From positions 1 to 55,277 of the forward strand of contig JAUCBJ010005493.1 in the NCBI GenBank assembly GCA_032718475.1: a DNA stretch of 55,277 bases, given 5' to 3'. The notes under the pieces were generated by a model that saw only the letters and a program-made list of their open reading frames with translations, was not told where the DNA came from and ran no database searches. This stretch comes from Nemertoderma westbladi (Eukaryota; Xenacoelomorpha; Nemertodermatida; Nemertodermatidae). Positions 11,030 through 23,700 of this stretch are shown here, one piece after another. Position numbers and translations under genes: made by a program. Numbering within the stretch: position 1 is the first letter of the stretch; each line of letters begins with the position of its first letter.

Positions 11030-12424
11030 CTTCTCCGTCCAAGGTGCAGAACATGTCGGTTTTCCTTTTGTTCTTGGCAACGTAACCGTCTTTACAACCA
11101 TAGATCACTCGATCCTCCGCCATCTTGTAACTTCCAGAATCTTTCTTACCTTTAATAATGGTGCCGTGTAAGGGAACTATCGGTGTGCCCATAGGCGGAT
11201 CAGGGCACGCCAGGCACTTCATACCGTCCAAATTTGTAGTATTCCAATGTCGCCCTTGAATATGATTTATATCGCCTTTATATACACCATTGAGGATTAT
11301 GACGTCATACATGACATCCGACCATTTCTTACCCTTCAGCATACAATTGACCTCTCGGTCGTAAGTTAAAACTACACGAATTCCATTGTGGTATAGCAAC
11401 ATGCTTGGGGATTTGCATTCAATTCTATATCCTGGCGTTATCTTCACAAGTTGCCTTTCGTTGTTTGTAGATTTGAGCCATTGTGTCGGTGAGGTATTTA
11501 TTGGTACCAGTTTCATGTTATCGTCTATGTGCGGCAAGGGGTCGGTACACGCATCAATTTCCCTTTCACAGTTGAAAACGTCATTCACAGTCTGATACTT
11601 TCGGGGATTCTTATCGCGGGGCAAAAGTTCAAACATTCCCACCATCTGACCCCGTTTCCACCAACCGTCTGAACAGCTAAGCGTTAGTGGTTTACCCACG
11701 GGTCCATAAAAATGAGTGTAACCTTCAATGCACTTGTATTCAACGGCAGCCCCCTCCGCATACCCATACTCATTGTTTATCTGGCTAACGTCGGTTAATA
11801 ATTCCACGTAAACAGAATCTTGGGGCAAATCAGAACAGTATTTGCCCACCGGCCTTCTATCATCAACTTTCCATTTAGGGTTTGCCTTTTTTTGCACGCA
11901 AGTGTAAGTAGAACCTTCGGTCGACCATCTTTCGTTGTAACATCTGATCTCGAAGGAGGCGTAGTTATGGAACTTTTCGTTGCCCAGTTTCGTTAGTCTG
12001 TAACCCGACTCGCAACGGAATGTAAGTCTCGTGAACTGAGCGTACTCGCCGTTCTCGTCGGCGGGGGTGTTGCTGGTCCAGGCCTCCAGATGTGGGATCG
12101 TTACCTTGGGCAGTGGACAGGTTTTCGGTCTGTCCTTCTCGCAAGCGTAGTCCGGCCGCCCAGACCAGGTGCCATCGTTCTTGCAAGTGAGCACAGATGT
12201 GACATTGCGAGACATGTGGTAACCTTCGTGGCAAAGGTATTGCACGTTCGTGCCCTGGTAGTATTCAGTGATGTCATCTGGTATTAGGAATGCGTTCTTT
12301 GCTGATTCGAACGGCGCCCCACATGTAACTCTTACACAGGTGTAATTCAGTTGCGGGGTCCACAGACCAGTTTTGCGGCATTCGATTATACACCATTCCC
12401 GGCTGCAACCATGTCCTTCTGGGT
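11030..12424 (-). CDS. CCP/LDLa mosaic gene, exon E: divergent CCP modules
   Basis: The acceptor TGCTTTCCAG lies above 12424 and the donor is GAGAAG|GTAAGT at 11030 (phase 1). This is the longest exon, about 465 codons. It completes the CCP from exon D (DPEGHGCSREWC to NYTCV). It then carries one standard module (VTCGAPFES to DYACEK), one with a long insert (KTCPLPKVT to YTCVQ), and two very long, atypical ones (CSDLPQDSVY to NDVFNC; ACTDPLPH to GMKCL) in which the spacing between cysteines two and four is stretched. The final module starts at CPDPPMGTP and runs to FCTLDGEG. The atypical modules could be mis-assigned; the cysteines and GY motifs support CCP, but the folds are not certain. No LDLa module is present yet. 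Confidence 0.85.
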
Positions 12425-13817
12425 CTGGAAAGCAATCCAAAAATAACATTTGAGTGACAATTTTCTGAGTAATATATCTAGTGTTGCAAAAGTACCTAAT
12501 GATATTAGTAGTTTATATTATATTGTTAATAGAAACGGTTCTTACTTTAAATTGCCTTGCTTTACTTCAATTAATTTCCTTTGCTTTACTATCTCAATAT
12601 TAAGTAAAGTTCGGTAAGATTAGGATTTCATATTTTTTTAATTTTAATTTATCATCGGACTTACGCCTCCAGCGGCTATATTAAAATCTTGTTAAATTAA
12701 AGATAAAAACAGATTAATTATACATTTTAAATATAAAACAATTGAATAAATGGCAAAGAAAGATGCCCCAAAGAGCTAAATCTAAAAAGTGTATTCCCGA
12801 TAGGAGAGTCCACCAGCCCAAAAAGGTACCTTATAAAAATATTTAATTAATATTAAAGTATTCCAACACTCGTGAATGCTTTTATTTAAAATTCAAACTT
12901 AACACGATATATGTAAACTTAATAAACGACAGTTACATTAGTATTGTTGGAACTCCCGGCCTTATTTCGGATTTAACCGATATGGAGGGATATTGACATT
13001 TACTTATCGGCCTAAGATAATTAGATTTATATCCCTTATTTATGGCCCCTTTGTACAATTATCGTTACTATTCGCTCGTCAAATAATCCATTTCTGGGAA
13101 AATAAAGCGGTGCTTGTTTTCCAGTTATTGTTTGATATTATTGAGGTTGTTATTGACAACATCGCTTTGGCTACTCTATTTACAACCAGATGTGGAACAT
13201 TAACGAACGTGAGCGAATGTGTATTAATTCTATCTGTTATGAATGCAACATCCCGCGAGTTGGAGTTCTACCGTGTTGCACATTCTCTTACATACTCTAG
13301 AATTTGTAATATTATTATTTACTGGAATACGTTAGTAATTTAATAGGTGATATTATTACAGCCGAAGTCCTAAATGTGTTCTTTGAAAATGTTCACCCAG
13401 AGGATACAATCACTCCAATTACAGCCGAAGGTCCCTCTAAAAGTTTTTATCTCGGAATCGTCAACCAATTTTCTGTGACTTCTGCTTTAAAGATAATCTC
13501 AAATATACTTGAGGTACATAGTGTCACATGTTCTAGGCGTTTGTGAGATAATTGTAGGGAAGGTCTGGGTCCGGCCCATGTTACACTCTTTGGCATGTGA
13601 TTAATTTGCATACTAAAATGCATACTAATTTGTATATAAACAAATTGTATACAAAACCTTGAATTGAAATGTAGACATTTATTTGTATACAAAAAAGTTG
13701 CATCCAAAATTTGTATACATAATTTCGTATCCAAATAAATGTGTCTCGTGTATCGCAACATTTTTTTACAGAAACTAAAATACTAATACATGACTGAGAC
13801 TGCTCATTGCTACTTAC
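12425..13817. other. intron between exons D and E
   Basis: About 1.4 kb. A 116-codon plus-strand open frame (12993-13343) has no recognisable domain and I do not call it. 13605-13745 holds several close copies of a TTTGTATAC / GTATACAAA palindromic motif. Otherwise unremarkable AT-rich sequence. Confidence 0.5.
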
Positions 13818-14480
13818 CGTCTATTCCATAACCGTGGTAACAACCGTAATACATTTTATCACCGGTATGATAAGCGGTTAGATCGGAGTTTTCGGTGAGA
13901 AGTTTCCCTTTGGGGGGCGGGTTGGGTACGTCGGTGCACGGTATCGGAAGCTTCTCGCAGACGTAGTCCAGTCGGGGGGCCCACTCCGCCTCGTTGGTGC
14001 ACTGGATCTCGTTGGCCGCGTTGCCGCCGACGCGCGACCCCGGTTGGCAACCGAAGACTATCGTGTCTCCCGGCAGATAGTCGGTCGACTTTATCCCCGA
14101 CACGTAGACTCCATCGCGATGGGGTACCGGAGGTTTCGGACAAGGTTTCACTTTTTTCTCGCAACGATAATCCAAAACTTTTGTCCACCGGTTTCCCGGC
14201 ATGCAGGTCGAAGATGTTTTGTCCACCAAAACAGGAAAGTCTGACGGACCGTAGAGCATTTGATATCCTTCTGGGCAGAAGTAAGTCACGGCGTCACCCT
14301 CTACGAAAGACGCCCCTTGTTGTGTAGCTGATTTCTCGAAGTACGATAAGGGGTGTTTCGGCGCTTCAGGGTTTAAAGTGCATTCTTGACGTTCTAAATA
14401 GCATTTCATATTCACAAAAGCAGGTTCGAATTTGTGATCTAGCTGACATGTGACAGACACCTTTTGTGATGGCGGTATAC
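13818..14480 (-). CDS. CCP/LDLa mosaic gene, exon D: CCP modules
   Basis: The acceptor is CGTCCTTGCAG above 14480 and the donor is GACG|GTAAGTA at 13818, phase 1 on both sides. Joining exon C to D gives GYTS followed by IPPSQKVSVTCQLDH, which completes a CCP and confirms that the satellite lies in an intron. Two complete modules follow (ECTLNPEAP to DYRCEK; KPCPKPPVP to DYVCEK) and the first half of a third (IPCTDVPNPPP to HGYGID) that ends in exon E. The middle modules keep the usual YxCxxG core. The intron on the acceptor side is about 12.7 kb and almost all of it is satellite. Confidence 0.9.
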
Positions 14481-14732
14481 CTGCAAGGACGAACATATGC
14501 CAAAATGGGATTACATTGTATTAGTTTACTCACGCCGTCACGCGTGGAATTGTGTAATTTGATATAGAATTCATTTAATTGCATTGCATTCCATTTCATT
14601 TTTTCCTTACGCGCAACACAACTAATATCGCGCATATTCACCAACGATATTAATGAACAATGTTACATAATTATCAAATAAGGGAAATAATTATATAAGG
14701 TTACAGTGAAACGTTATTCTAACATAATCCAA
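14481..14732. other. unique intron sequence between exon D acceptor and satellite
   Basis: About 250 bp of non-repetitive sequence separates the acceptor of exon D from the satellite. It must hold the branch point of the 12.7-kb intron. No other feature is seen. Confidence 0.5.
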
Positions 14733-17700
14733 CAAAAGAGACCCTGTAGTAATAGTTATTCACTTACTCGTATACCCCTTCTACCAAAAGAGACCCTGTA
14801 GTAATAGTTATTCACTTACTCGTATACCCCTTCTACCAAAAGAGACCATGTAGTAATAGTTATTCACTTACTCGTATACCCCTTCTACCAAAAGAGACCA
14901 TGTAGTAATAGTTATTCACTTACTCGTATACCCCTTCTACTGTACCAAAAGAGACCATGTAGTAATAGTTATTCACTTACTTGTATACCCCTTCTACCAA
15001 AAGAGACCATGTAGTATTAGTTATTCACTTACTCGTATACCCCTTCTACCAAAAGAGACCATGTAGTAATAGTTATTCACTTACTTGTATACCCCTTCTA
15101 CCAAAAGAGACCCTGTAGTATTAGTTATTCACTTACTCGTATACCCCTTCTACCAAAAGAGACCATGTAGTAATAGTTATTCACTTACTTGTATACCCCT
15201 TCTACCAAAAGAGACCCTGTAGTATTAGTTATTCACTTACTCGTATACCCCTTCTACCAAAAGAGACCATGTAGTAATAGTTATTCACTTACTTGTATAC
15301 CCCTTCTACCAAAAGAGACCCTGTAGTATTAGTTATTCACTTACTCGTATACCCCTTCTACCAAAAGAGACCATGTAGTATTAGTTATTCACTTACTCGT
15401 ATACCCCTTCTACCAAAAGAGACCATGTAGTAATAGTTATTCACTTACTTGTATACCCCTTCTACCAAAAGAGACCCTGTAGTATTAGTTATTCACTTAC
15501 TCGTATACCCCTTCTACCAAAAGAGACCCTGTAGTAATAGTTATTCACTTACTCGTATACCCCTTCTACCAAAAGAGACCATGTAGTTATTCACTTACTC
15601 GTATACCCCTTCTACCAAAAGAGACCCTGTAGTATTAGTTATTCACTTACTCGTATACCCCTTCTACCAAAAGAGACCCTGTAGTATTAGTTATTCACTT
15701 ACTCGTATACCCCTTCTACCAAAAGAGACCCTGTAGTATTAGTTATTCACTTACTCGTATACCCCTTCTACCAAAAGAGACCCTGTAGTAATAGTTATTC
15801 ACTTACTCGTATACCCCTTCTACCAAAAGAGACCATGTAGTAATAGTTATTCACTTACTCATATACCCCTTCTACCAAAAGAGACCATGTAGTAATAGTT
15901 ATTCACTTACTCGTATACCCCTTCTACCAAAAGAGACCATGTAGTAATAGTTATTCACTTACTCGTATACCCCTTCTACCAAAAGAGACCATGTAGTTAT
16001 TCACTTACTCGTATACCCCTTCTACCAAAAGAGACCATGTAGTAATAGTTATTCACTTACTCGTATACCCCTTCTACCAAAAGAGACCCTGTAGTAATAG
16101 TTATTCACTTACTCGTATACCCCTTCTACCAAAAGAGACCATGTAGTAATAGTTATTCACTTACTCGTATACCCCTTCTACCAAAAGAGACCATGTAGTT
16201 ATTCACTTACTCGTATACCCCTTCTACCAAAAGAGACCATGTAGTAATAGTTATTCACTTACTCGTATACCCCTTCTACCAAAAGAGACCATGTAGTAAT
16301 AGTTATTCACTTATTCGTATACCCCTTCTACCAAAAGAGACCATGTAGTTATTCACTTACTCGTATACCCCTTCTACCAAAAGAGACCATGTAGTAATAG
16401 TTATTCACTTACTCGTATACCCCTTCTACCAAAAGAGACCCTGTAGTAATAGTTATTCACTTACTCGTATACCCCTTCTACCAAAAGAGACCCTGTAGTA
16501 ATAGTTATTCACTTACTCGTATACCCCTTCTACTGTACCAAAAGAGACCATGTAGTAATAGTTATTCACTTACTCGTATACCCCGTCTACCAAAAGAGAC
16601 CCTGTAGTAATAGTTATTCACTTACTCGTATACCCCTTCTACCAAAAGAGACCATGTAGTAATAGTTATTCACTTACTCGTATACCCCGTCTACCAAAAG
16701 AGACCCTGTAGTAATAGTTATTCACTTACTCGTATACCCCTTCTACCAAAAGAGACCCTGTAGTAATAGTTATTCACTTACTCGTATACCCCTTCTACCA
16801 AAAGAGACCATGTAGTTATTCACTTACTCGTATACCCCTTCTACCAAAAGAGACCATGTAGTAATAGTTATTCACTTACTCGTATACCCCGTCTACCAAA
16901 AGAGACCATGTAGTAATAGTTATTCACTTACTCGTATACCCCTTCTACCAAAAGAGACCATGTAGTTATTCACTTACTCGTATACCCCTTCTACCAAAAG
17001 AGACCATGTAGTTATTCACTTACTCGTATACCCCGTCTACCAAAAGAGACCATGTAGTAATAGTTATTCACTTACTCGTATACCCCTTCTACCAAAAGAG
17101 ACCATGTAGTAATAGTTATTCACTTACTCGTATACCCCTTCTACCAAAAGAGACCATGTAGTTATTCACTTACTCGTATACCCCTTCTACCAAAAGAGAC
17201 CCTGTAGTAATAGTTATTCACTTACTCGTATACCCCTTCTACCAAAAGAGACCATGTAGTAATAGTTATTCACTTACTCGTATACCCCTTCTACCAAAAG
17301 AGACCCTGTAGTAATAGTTATTCACTTACTCGTATACCCCTTCTACCAAAAGAGACCATGTAGTAATAGTTATTCACTTACTCGTATACCCCTTCTACCA
17401 AAAGAGACCCTGTAGTAATAGTTATTCACTTACTCGTATACCCCTTCTACCAAAAGAGACCATGTAGTTATTCACTTACTCGTATACCCCTTCTACCAAA
17501 AGAGACCATGTAGTAATAGTTATTCACTTACTCGTATACCCCTTCTACCAAAAGAGACCCTGTAGTAATAGTTATTCACTTACTCGTATACCCCTTCTAC
17601 CAAAAGAGACCATGTAGTAATAGTTATTCACTTACTCGTATACCCCTTCTACCAAAAGAGACCCTGTAGTAATAGTTATTCACTTACTCGTATACCCCTT

Positions 17701-20700
17701 CTACCAAAAGAGACCCTGTAGTAACAGTTATTCACTTACTCGTATACCCCTTCTACCAAAAGAGACCCTGTAGTAATAGTTATTCACTTACTCGTATACC
17801 CCTTCTACCAAAAGAGACCATGTAGTTATTCACTTACTCGTATACCCCTTCTACCAAAAGAGACCCTGTAGTAATAGTTATTCACTTACTCGTATACCCC
17901 GTCTACCAAAAGAGACCCTGTAGTAATAGTTATTCACTTACTCGTATACCCCTTCTACCAAAAGAGACCATGTAGTAATAGTTATTCACTTACTCGTATA
18001 CCCCTTCTACCAAAAGAGACCATGTAGTAATAGTTATTCACTTACTCGTATACCCCTTCTACCAAAAAGAGACCATGTAGTAATAGTTATTCACTTACTC
18101 GTATACCCCTTCTACCAAAAGAGACCATGTAGTAATAGTTATTCACTTACTCGTATACCCCTTCTACCAAAAGAGACCCTGTAGTAATAGTTATTCACTT
18201 ACTCGTATACCCCTTCTACCAAAAGAGACCCTGTAGTAACAGTTATTCACTTACTCGTATACCCCTTCTACCAAAAGAGACCCTGTAGTAATAGTTATTC
18301 ACTTACTCGTATACCCCTTCTACCAAAAGAGACCATGTAGTAATAGTTATTCACTTACTCGTATACCCCTTCTACCAAAAGAGACCATGTAGTAATAGTT
18401 ATTCACTTACTCGTATACCCCTTCTACCAAAAGAGACCATGTAGTTATTCACTTACTCGTATACCCCTTCTACCAAAAAAGACCATGTAGTAATAGTTAT
18501 TCACTTACTCGTATACCCCTTCTACCAAAAGAGACCATGTAGTAATAGTTATTCACTTACTCGTATACCCCTTCTACCAAAAAGAGACCCTGTAGTAATA
18601 GTTATTCACTTACTCGTATACCCCTTCTACCAAAAGAGACCCTGTAGTAACAGTTATTCACTTACTCGTATACCCCTTCTACCAAAAGAGACCCTGTAGT
18701 AATAGTTATTCACTTACTCGTATACCCCTTCTACCAAAAGAGACCATGTAGTAATAGTTATTCACTTACTCGTATACCCCTTCTACCAAAAGAGACCCTG
18801 TAGTAATAGTTATTCACTTACTCGTATACCCCTTCTACCAAAAGAGACCCTGTAGTAACAGTTATTCACTTACTCGTATACCCCTTCTACCAAAAGAGAC
18901 CCTGTAGTAATAGTTATTCACTTACTCGTATACCCCTTCTACCAAAAGAGACCCTGTAGTAACAGTTATTCACTTACTCGTATACCCCTTCTACCAAAAG
19001 AGACCCTGTAGTAATAGTTATTCACTTACTCGTATACCCCTTCTACCAAAAGAGACCCTGTAGTAATAGTTATTCATTTACTCGTATACCCCTTCTACCA
19101 AAAGAGACCCTGTAGTAATAGTTATTCACTTACTCGTATACCCCTTCTACCAAAAGAGACCCTGTAGTATTAGTTATTCACTTACTCGTATACCCCTTCT
19201 ACCAAAAGAGACCCTGTAGTAATAGTTATTCACTTACTCGTATACCCCTTCTACCAAAAGAGACCATGTAGTTATTCACTTACTCGTATACCCCTTCTAC
19301 CAAAAGAGACCATGTAGTAATAGTTATTCACTTACTCGTATACCCCTTCTACCAAAAGAGACCATGTAGTAATAGTTATTCACTTACTCGTATACCCCTT
19401 CTACCAAAAGAGACCATGTAGTAATAGTTATTCACTTACTCGTATACCCCTTCTACCAAAAGAGACCATGTAGTAATAGTTATTCACTTACTCGTATACC
19501 CCTTCTACCAAAAGAGACCATGTAGTAATAGTTATTCACTTACTCGTATACCCCTTCTACCAAAAGAGACCATGTAGTAATAGTTATTCACTTACTCGTA
19601 TACCCCTTCTACTGTACCAAAAGAGACCATGTAGTAATAGTTATTCACTTACTCGTATACCCCTTCTACCAAAAGAGACCCTGTAGTAACAGTTATTCAC
19701 TTACTCGTATACCCCTTCTACCAAAAGAGACCCTGTAGCTGTAGTAACAGTTATTCACTTACTCGTATACCCCTTCTACCAAAAGAGACCCTGTAGTAAT
19801 AGTTATTCACTTACTCGTATACCCCTTCTACCAAAAGAGACCATGTAGTAATAGTTATTCACTTACTCGTATACCCCTTCTACCAAAAGAGACCCTGTAG
19901 TAACAGTTATTTACTTACTCGTATACCCCTTCTACCAAAAGAGACCCTGTAGTAATAGTTATTCACTTACTCGTATACCCCTTCTACCAAAAGAGACCAT
20001 GTAGTAATAGTTATTCACTTACTCGTATACCCCTTCTACCAAAAGAGACCATGTAGTAATAGTTATTCACTTACTCGTATACCCCTTCTACCAAAAGAGA
20101 CCCTGTAGTAATAGTTATTCACTTACTCGTATACCCCTTCTACCAAAAGAGACCATGTAGTAATAGTTATTCACTTACTCGTATACCCCTTCTACCAAAA
20201 GAGACCCTGTAGTAATAGTTATTCACTTACTCGTATACCCCTTCTACCAAAAGAGACCATGTAGTAATAGTCATTCACTTACTCGTATACCCCTTCTACT
20301 GTACCAAAAGAGACCATGTAGTAATAGTTATTCACTTACTCGTATACCCCGTCTACCAAAAGAGACCCTGTAGTAATAGTTATTCACTTACTCGTATACC
20401 CCTTCTACCAAAAGAGACCCTGTAGTAATAGTTATTCACTTACTCGTATACCCCTTCTACTGTACCAAAAGAGACCATGTAGTAATAGTTATTCACTTAC
20501 TCGTATACCCCTTCTACTGTACCAAAAGAGACCATGTAGTAATAGTTATTCACTTACTCGTATACCCCGTCTACCAAAAGAGACTCTGTAGTAATAGTTA
20601 TTCACTTACTCGTATACCCCTTCTACTGTACCAAAAGAGACCATGTAGTAATAGTTATTCACTTACTCGTATACCCCTTCTACCAAAAGAGACCATGTAG

Positions 20701-23700
20701 TAATAGTTATTCACTTACTCGTATACCCCTTCTACCAAAAGAGACCCTGTAGTAATAGTTATTCACTTACTCGTATACCCCTTCTACCAAAAGAGACCCT
20801 GTAGTAACAGTTATTCACTTACTCGTATACCCCTTCTACCAAAAGAGACCCTGTAGTAATAGTTATTCACTTACTCGTATACCCCTTCTACCAAAAGAGA
20901 CCCTGTAGTAACAGTTATTCACTTACTCGTATACCCCTTCTACCAAAAGAGACCCTGTAGTAATAGTTATTCACTTACTCGTATACCCCTTCTACCAAAA
21001 GAGACCCTGTAGTAATAGTTATTCACTTACTCGTATACCCCTTCTACCAAAAGAGACCCTGTAGTAATAGTTATTCACTTACTCGTATACCCCTTCTACC
21101 AAAAGAGACCCTGTAGTAACAGTTATTCACTTACTCGTATACCCCTTCTACCAAAAGAGACCCTGTAGTAATAGTTATTCACTTACTCGTATACCCCTTC
21201 TACCAAAAGAGACCATGTAGTTATTCACTTACTCGTATACCCCTTCTACCAAAAGAGACCCTGTAGTAATAGTTATTCACTTACTCGTATACCCCTTCTA
21301 CCAAAAGAGACCATGTAGTTATTCACTTACTCGTATACCCCTTCTACCAAAAGAGACCATGTAGTAATAGTTATTCACTTACTCGTATACCCCTTCTACC
21401 AAAAGAGACCATGTAGTAATAGTTATTCACTTACTCGTATACCCCTTCTACCAAAAGAGACCATGTAGTAATAGTTATTCACTTACTCGTATACCCCTTC
21501 TACCAAAAGAGACCCTGTAGTAATAGTTATTCACTTACTCGTATACCCCTTCTACCAAAAGAGACCCTGTAGTAACAGTTATTCACTTACTCGTATACCC
21601 CTTCTACCAAAAGAGACCCTGTAGCTGTAGTAACAGTTATTCACTTACTCGTATACCCCTTCTACCAAAAGAGACCCTGTAGTAATAGTTATTCACTTAC
21701 TCGTATACCCCTTCTACCAAAAGAGACCATGTAGTAATAGTTATTCACTTACTCGTATACCCCTTCTACCAAAAGAGACCATGTAGTAATAGTCATTCAC
21801 TTACTCGTATACCCCTTCTACTGTACCAAAAGAGACCATGTAGTAATAGTTATTCACTTACTCGTATACCCCCGTCTACCAAAAGAGACCCTGTAGTAAT
21901 AGTTATTCACTTACTCGTATACCCCTTCTACCAAAAGAGACCCTGTAGTAATAGTTATTCACTTACTCGTATACCCCTTCTACTGTACCAAAAGAGACCA
22001 TGTAGTAATAGTTATTCACTTACTCGTATACCCCGTCTACCAAAAGAGACTCTGTAGTAATAGTTATTCACTTACTCGTATACCCCTTCTACTGTACCAA
22101 AAGAGACCATGTAGTAATAGTTATTCACTTACTCGTATACCCCGTCTACCAAAAGAGACTCTGTAGTAATAGTTATTCACTTACTCGTATACCCCTTCTA
22201 CTGTACCAAAAGAGACCATGTAGTAATAGTTATTCACTTACTCGTATACCCCGTCTACCAAAAGAGACCCTGTAGTAATAGTTATTCACTTACTCGTATA
22301 CCCCTTCTACTGTACCAAAAGAGACCATGTAGTAATAGTTATTCACTTACTCGTATACCCCTTCTACCAAAAGAGACCATGTAGTAATAGTTATTCACTT
22401 ACTCGTATACCCCTTCTACCAAAAGAGACCCTGTAGTAATAGTTATTCACTTACTCGTATACCCCGTCTACCAAAAGAGACCATGTAGTAATAGTTATTC
22501 ACTTACTCGTATACCCCTTCTACTGTACCAAAAGAGACCATGTAGTAATAGTTATTCACTTACTCGTATACCCCGTCTACCAAAAGAGACCCTGTAGTAA
22601 TAGTTATTCACTTACTCGTATACCCCTTCTACTGTACCAAAAGAGACCATGTAGTAATAGTTATTCACTTACTCGTATACCCCTTCTACCAAAAGAGACC
22701 ATGTAGTAATAGTTATTCACTTACTCGTATACCCCTTCTACCAAAAGAGACCCTGTAGTAATAGTTATTCACTTACTCGTATACCCCGTCTACCAAAAGA
22801 GACCATGTAGTAATAGTTATTCACTTACTCGTATACCCCTTCTACTGTACCAAAAGAGACCATGTAGTAATAGTTATTCACTTACTCGTATACCCCTTCT
22901 ACCAAAAGAGACCCTGTAGTAATAGTTATTCACTTACTCGTATACCCCTTCTACCAAAAGAGACCATGTAGTAATAGTTATTCACTTACTCGTATACCCC
23001 GTCTACCAAAAGAGACCATGTAGTAATAGTTATTCACTTACTCGTATACCCCTTCTACCAAAAGAGACCATGTAGTAATAGTTATTCACTTACTCGTATA
23101 CCCCTTCTACCAAAAGAGACCATGTAGTAATAGTTATTCACTTACTCGTATACCCCTTCTACCAAAAGAGACCCTGTAGTAACAGTTATTCACTTACTCG
23201 TATACCCCTTCTACCAAAAGAGACCATGTAGTAATAGTTATTCACTTACTCGTATACCCCTTCTACCAAAAGAGACCATGTAGTAATAGTTATTCACTTA
23301 CTCGTATACCCCTTCTACCAAAAGAGACCATGTAGTAATAGTTATTCACTTACTCGTATACCCCTTCTACCAAAAGAGACCCTGTAGTAATAGTTATTCA
23401 CTTACTCGTATACCCCTTCTACCAAAAGAGACCATGTAGTAATAGTTATTCACTTACTCGTATACCCCTTCTACCAAAAGAGACCATGTAGTAATAGTTA
23501 TTCACTTACTCGTATACCCCTTCTACCAAAAGAGACCATGTAGTAATAGTTATTCACTTACTCGTATACCCCTTCTACCAAAAGAGACCATGTAGTAATA
23601 GTTATTCACTTACTCGTATACCCCTTCTACCAAAAGAGACCATGTAGTAATAGTTATTCACTTACTCGTATACCCCTTCTACCAAAAGAGACCCTGTAGT

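Noticed and set aside
12993-13343. Plus-strand open frame of 116 codons in the exon D-E intron
   Set aside because: No recognisable motif, AT-driven composition and no supporting signals.
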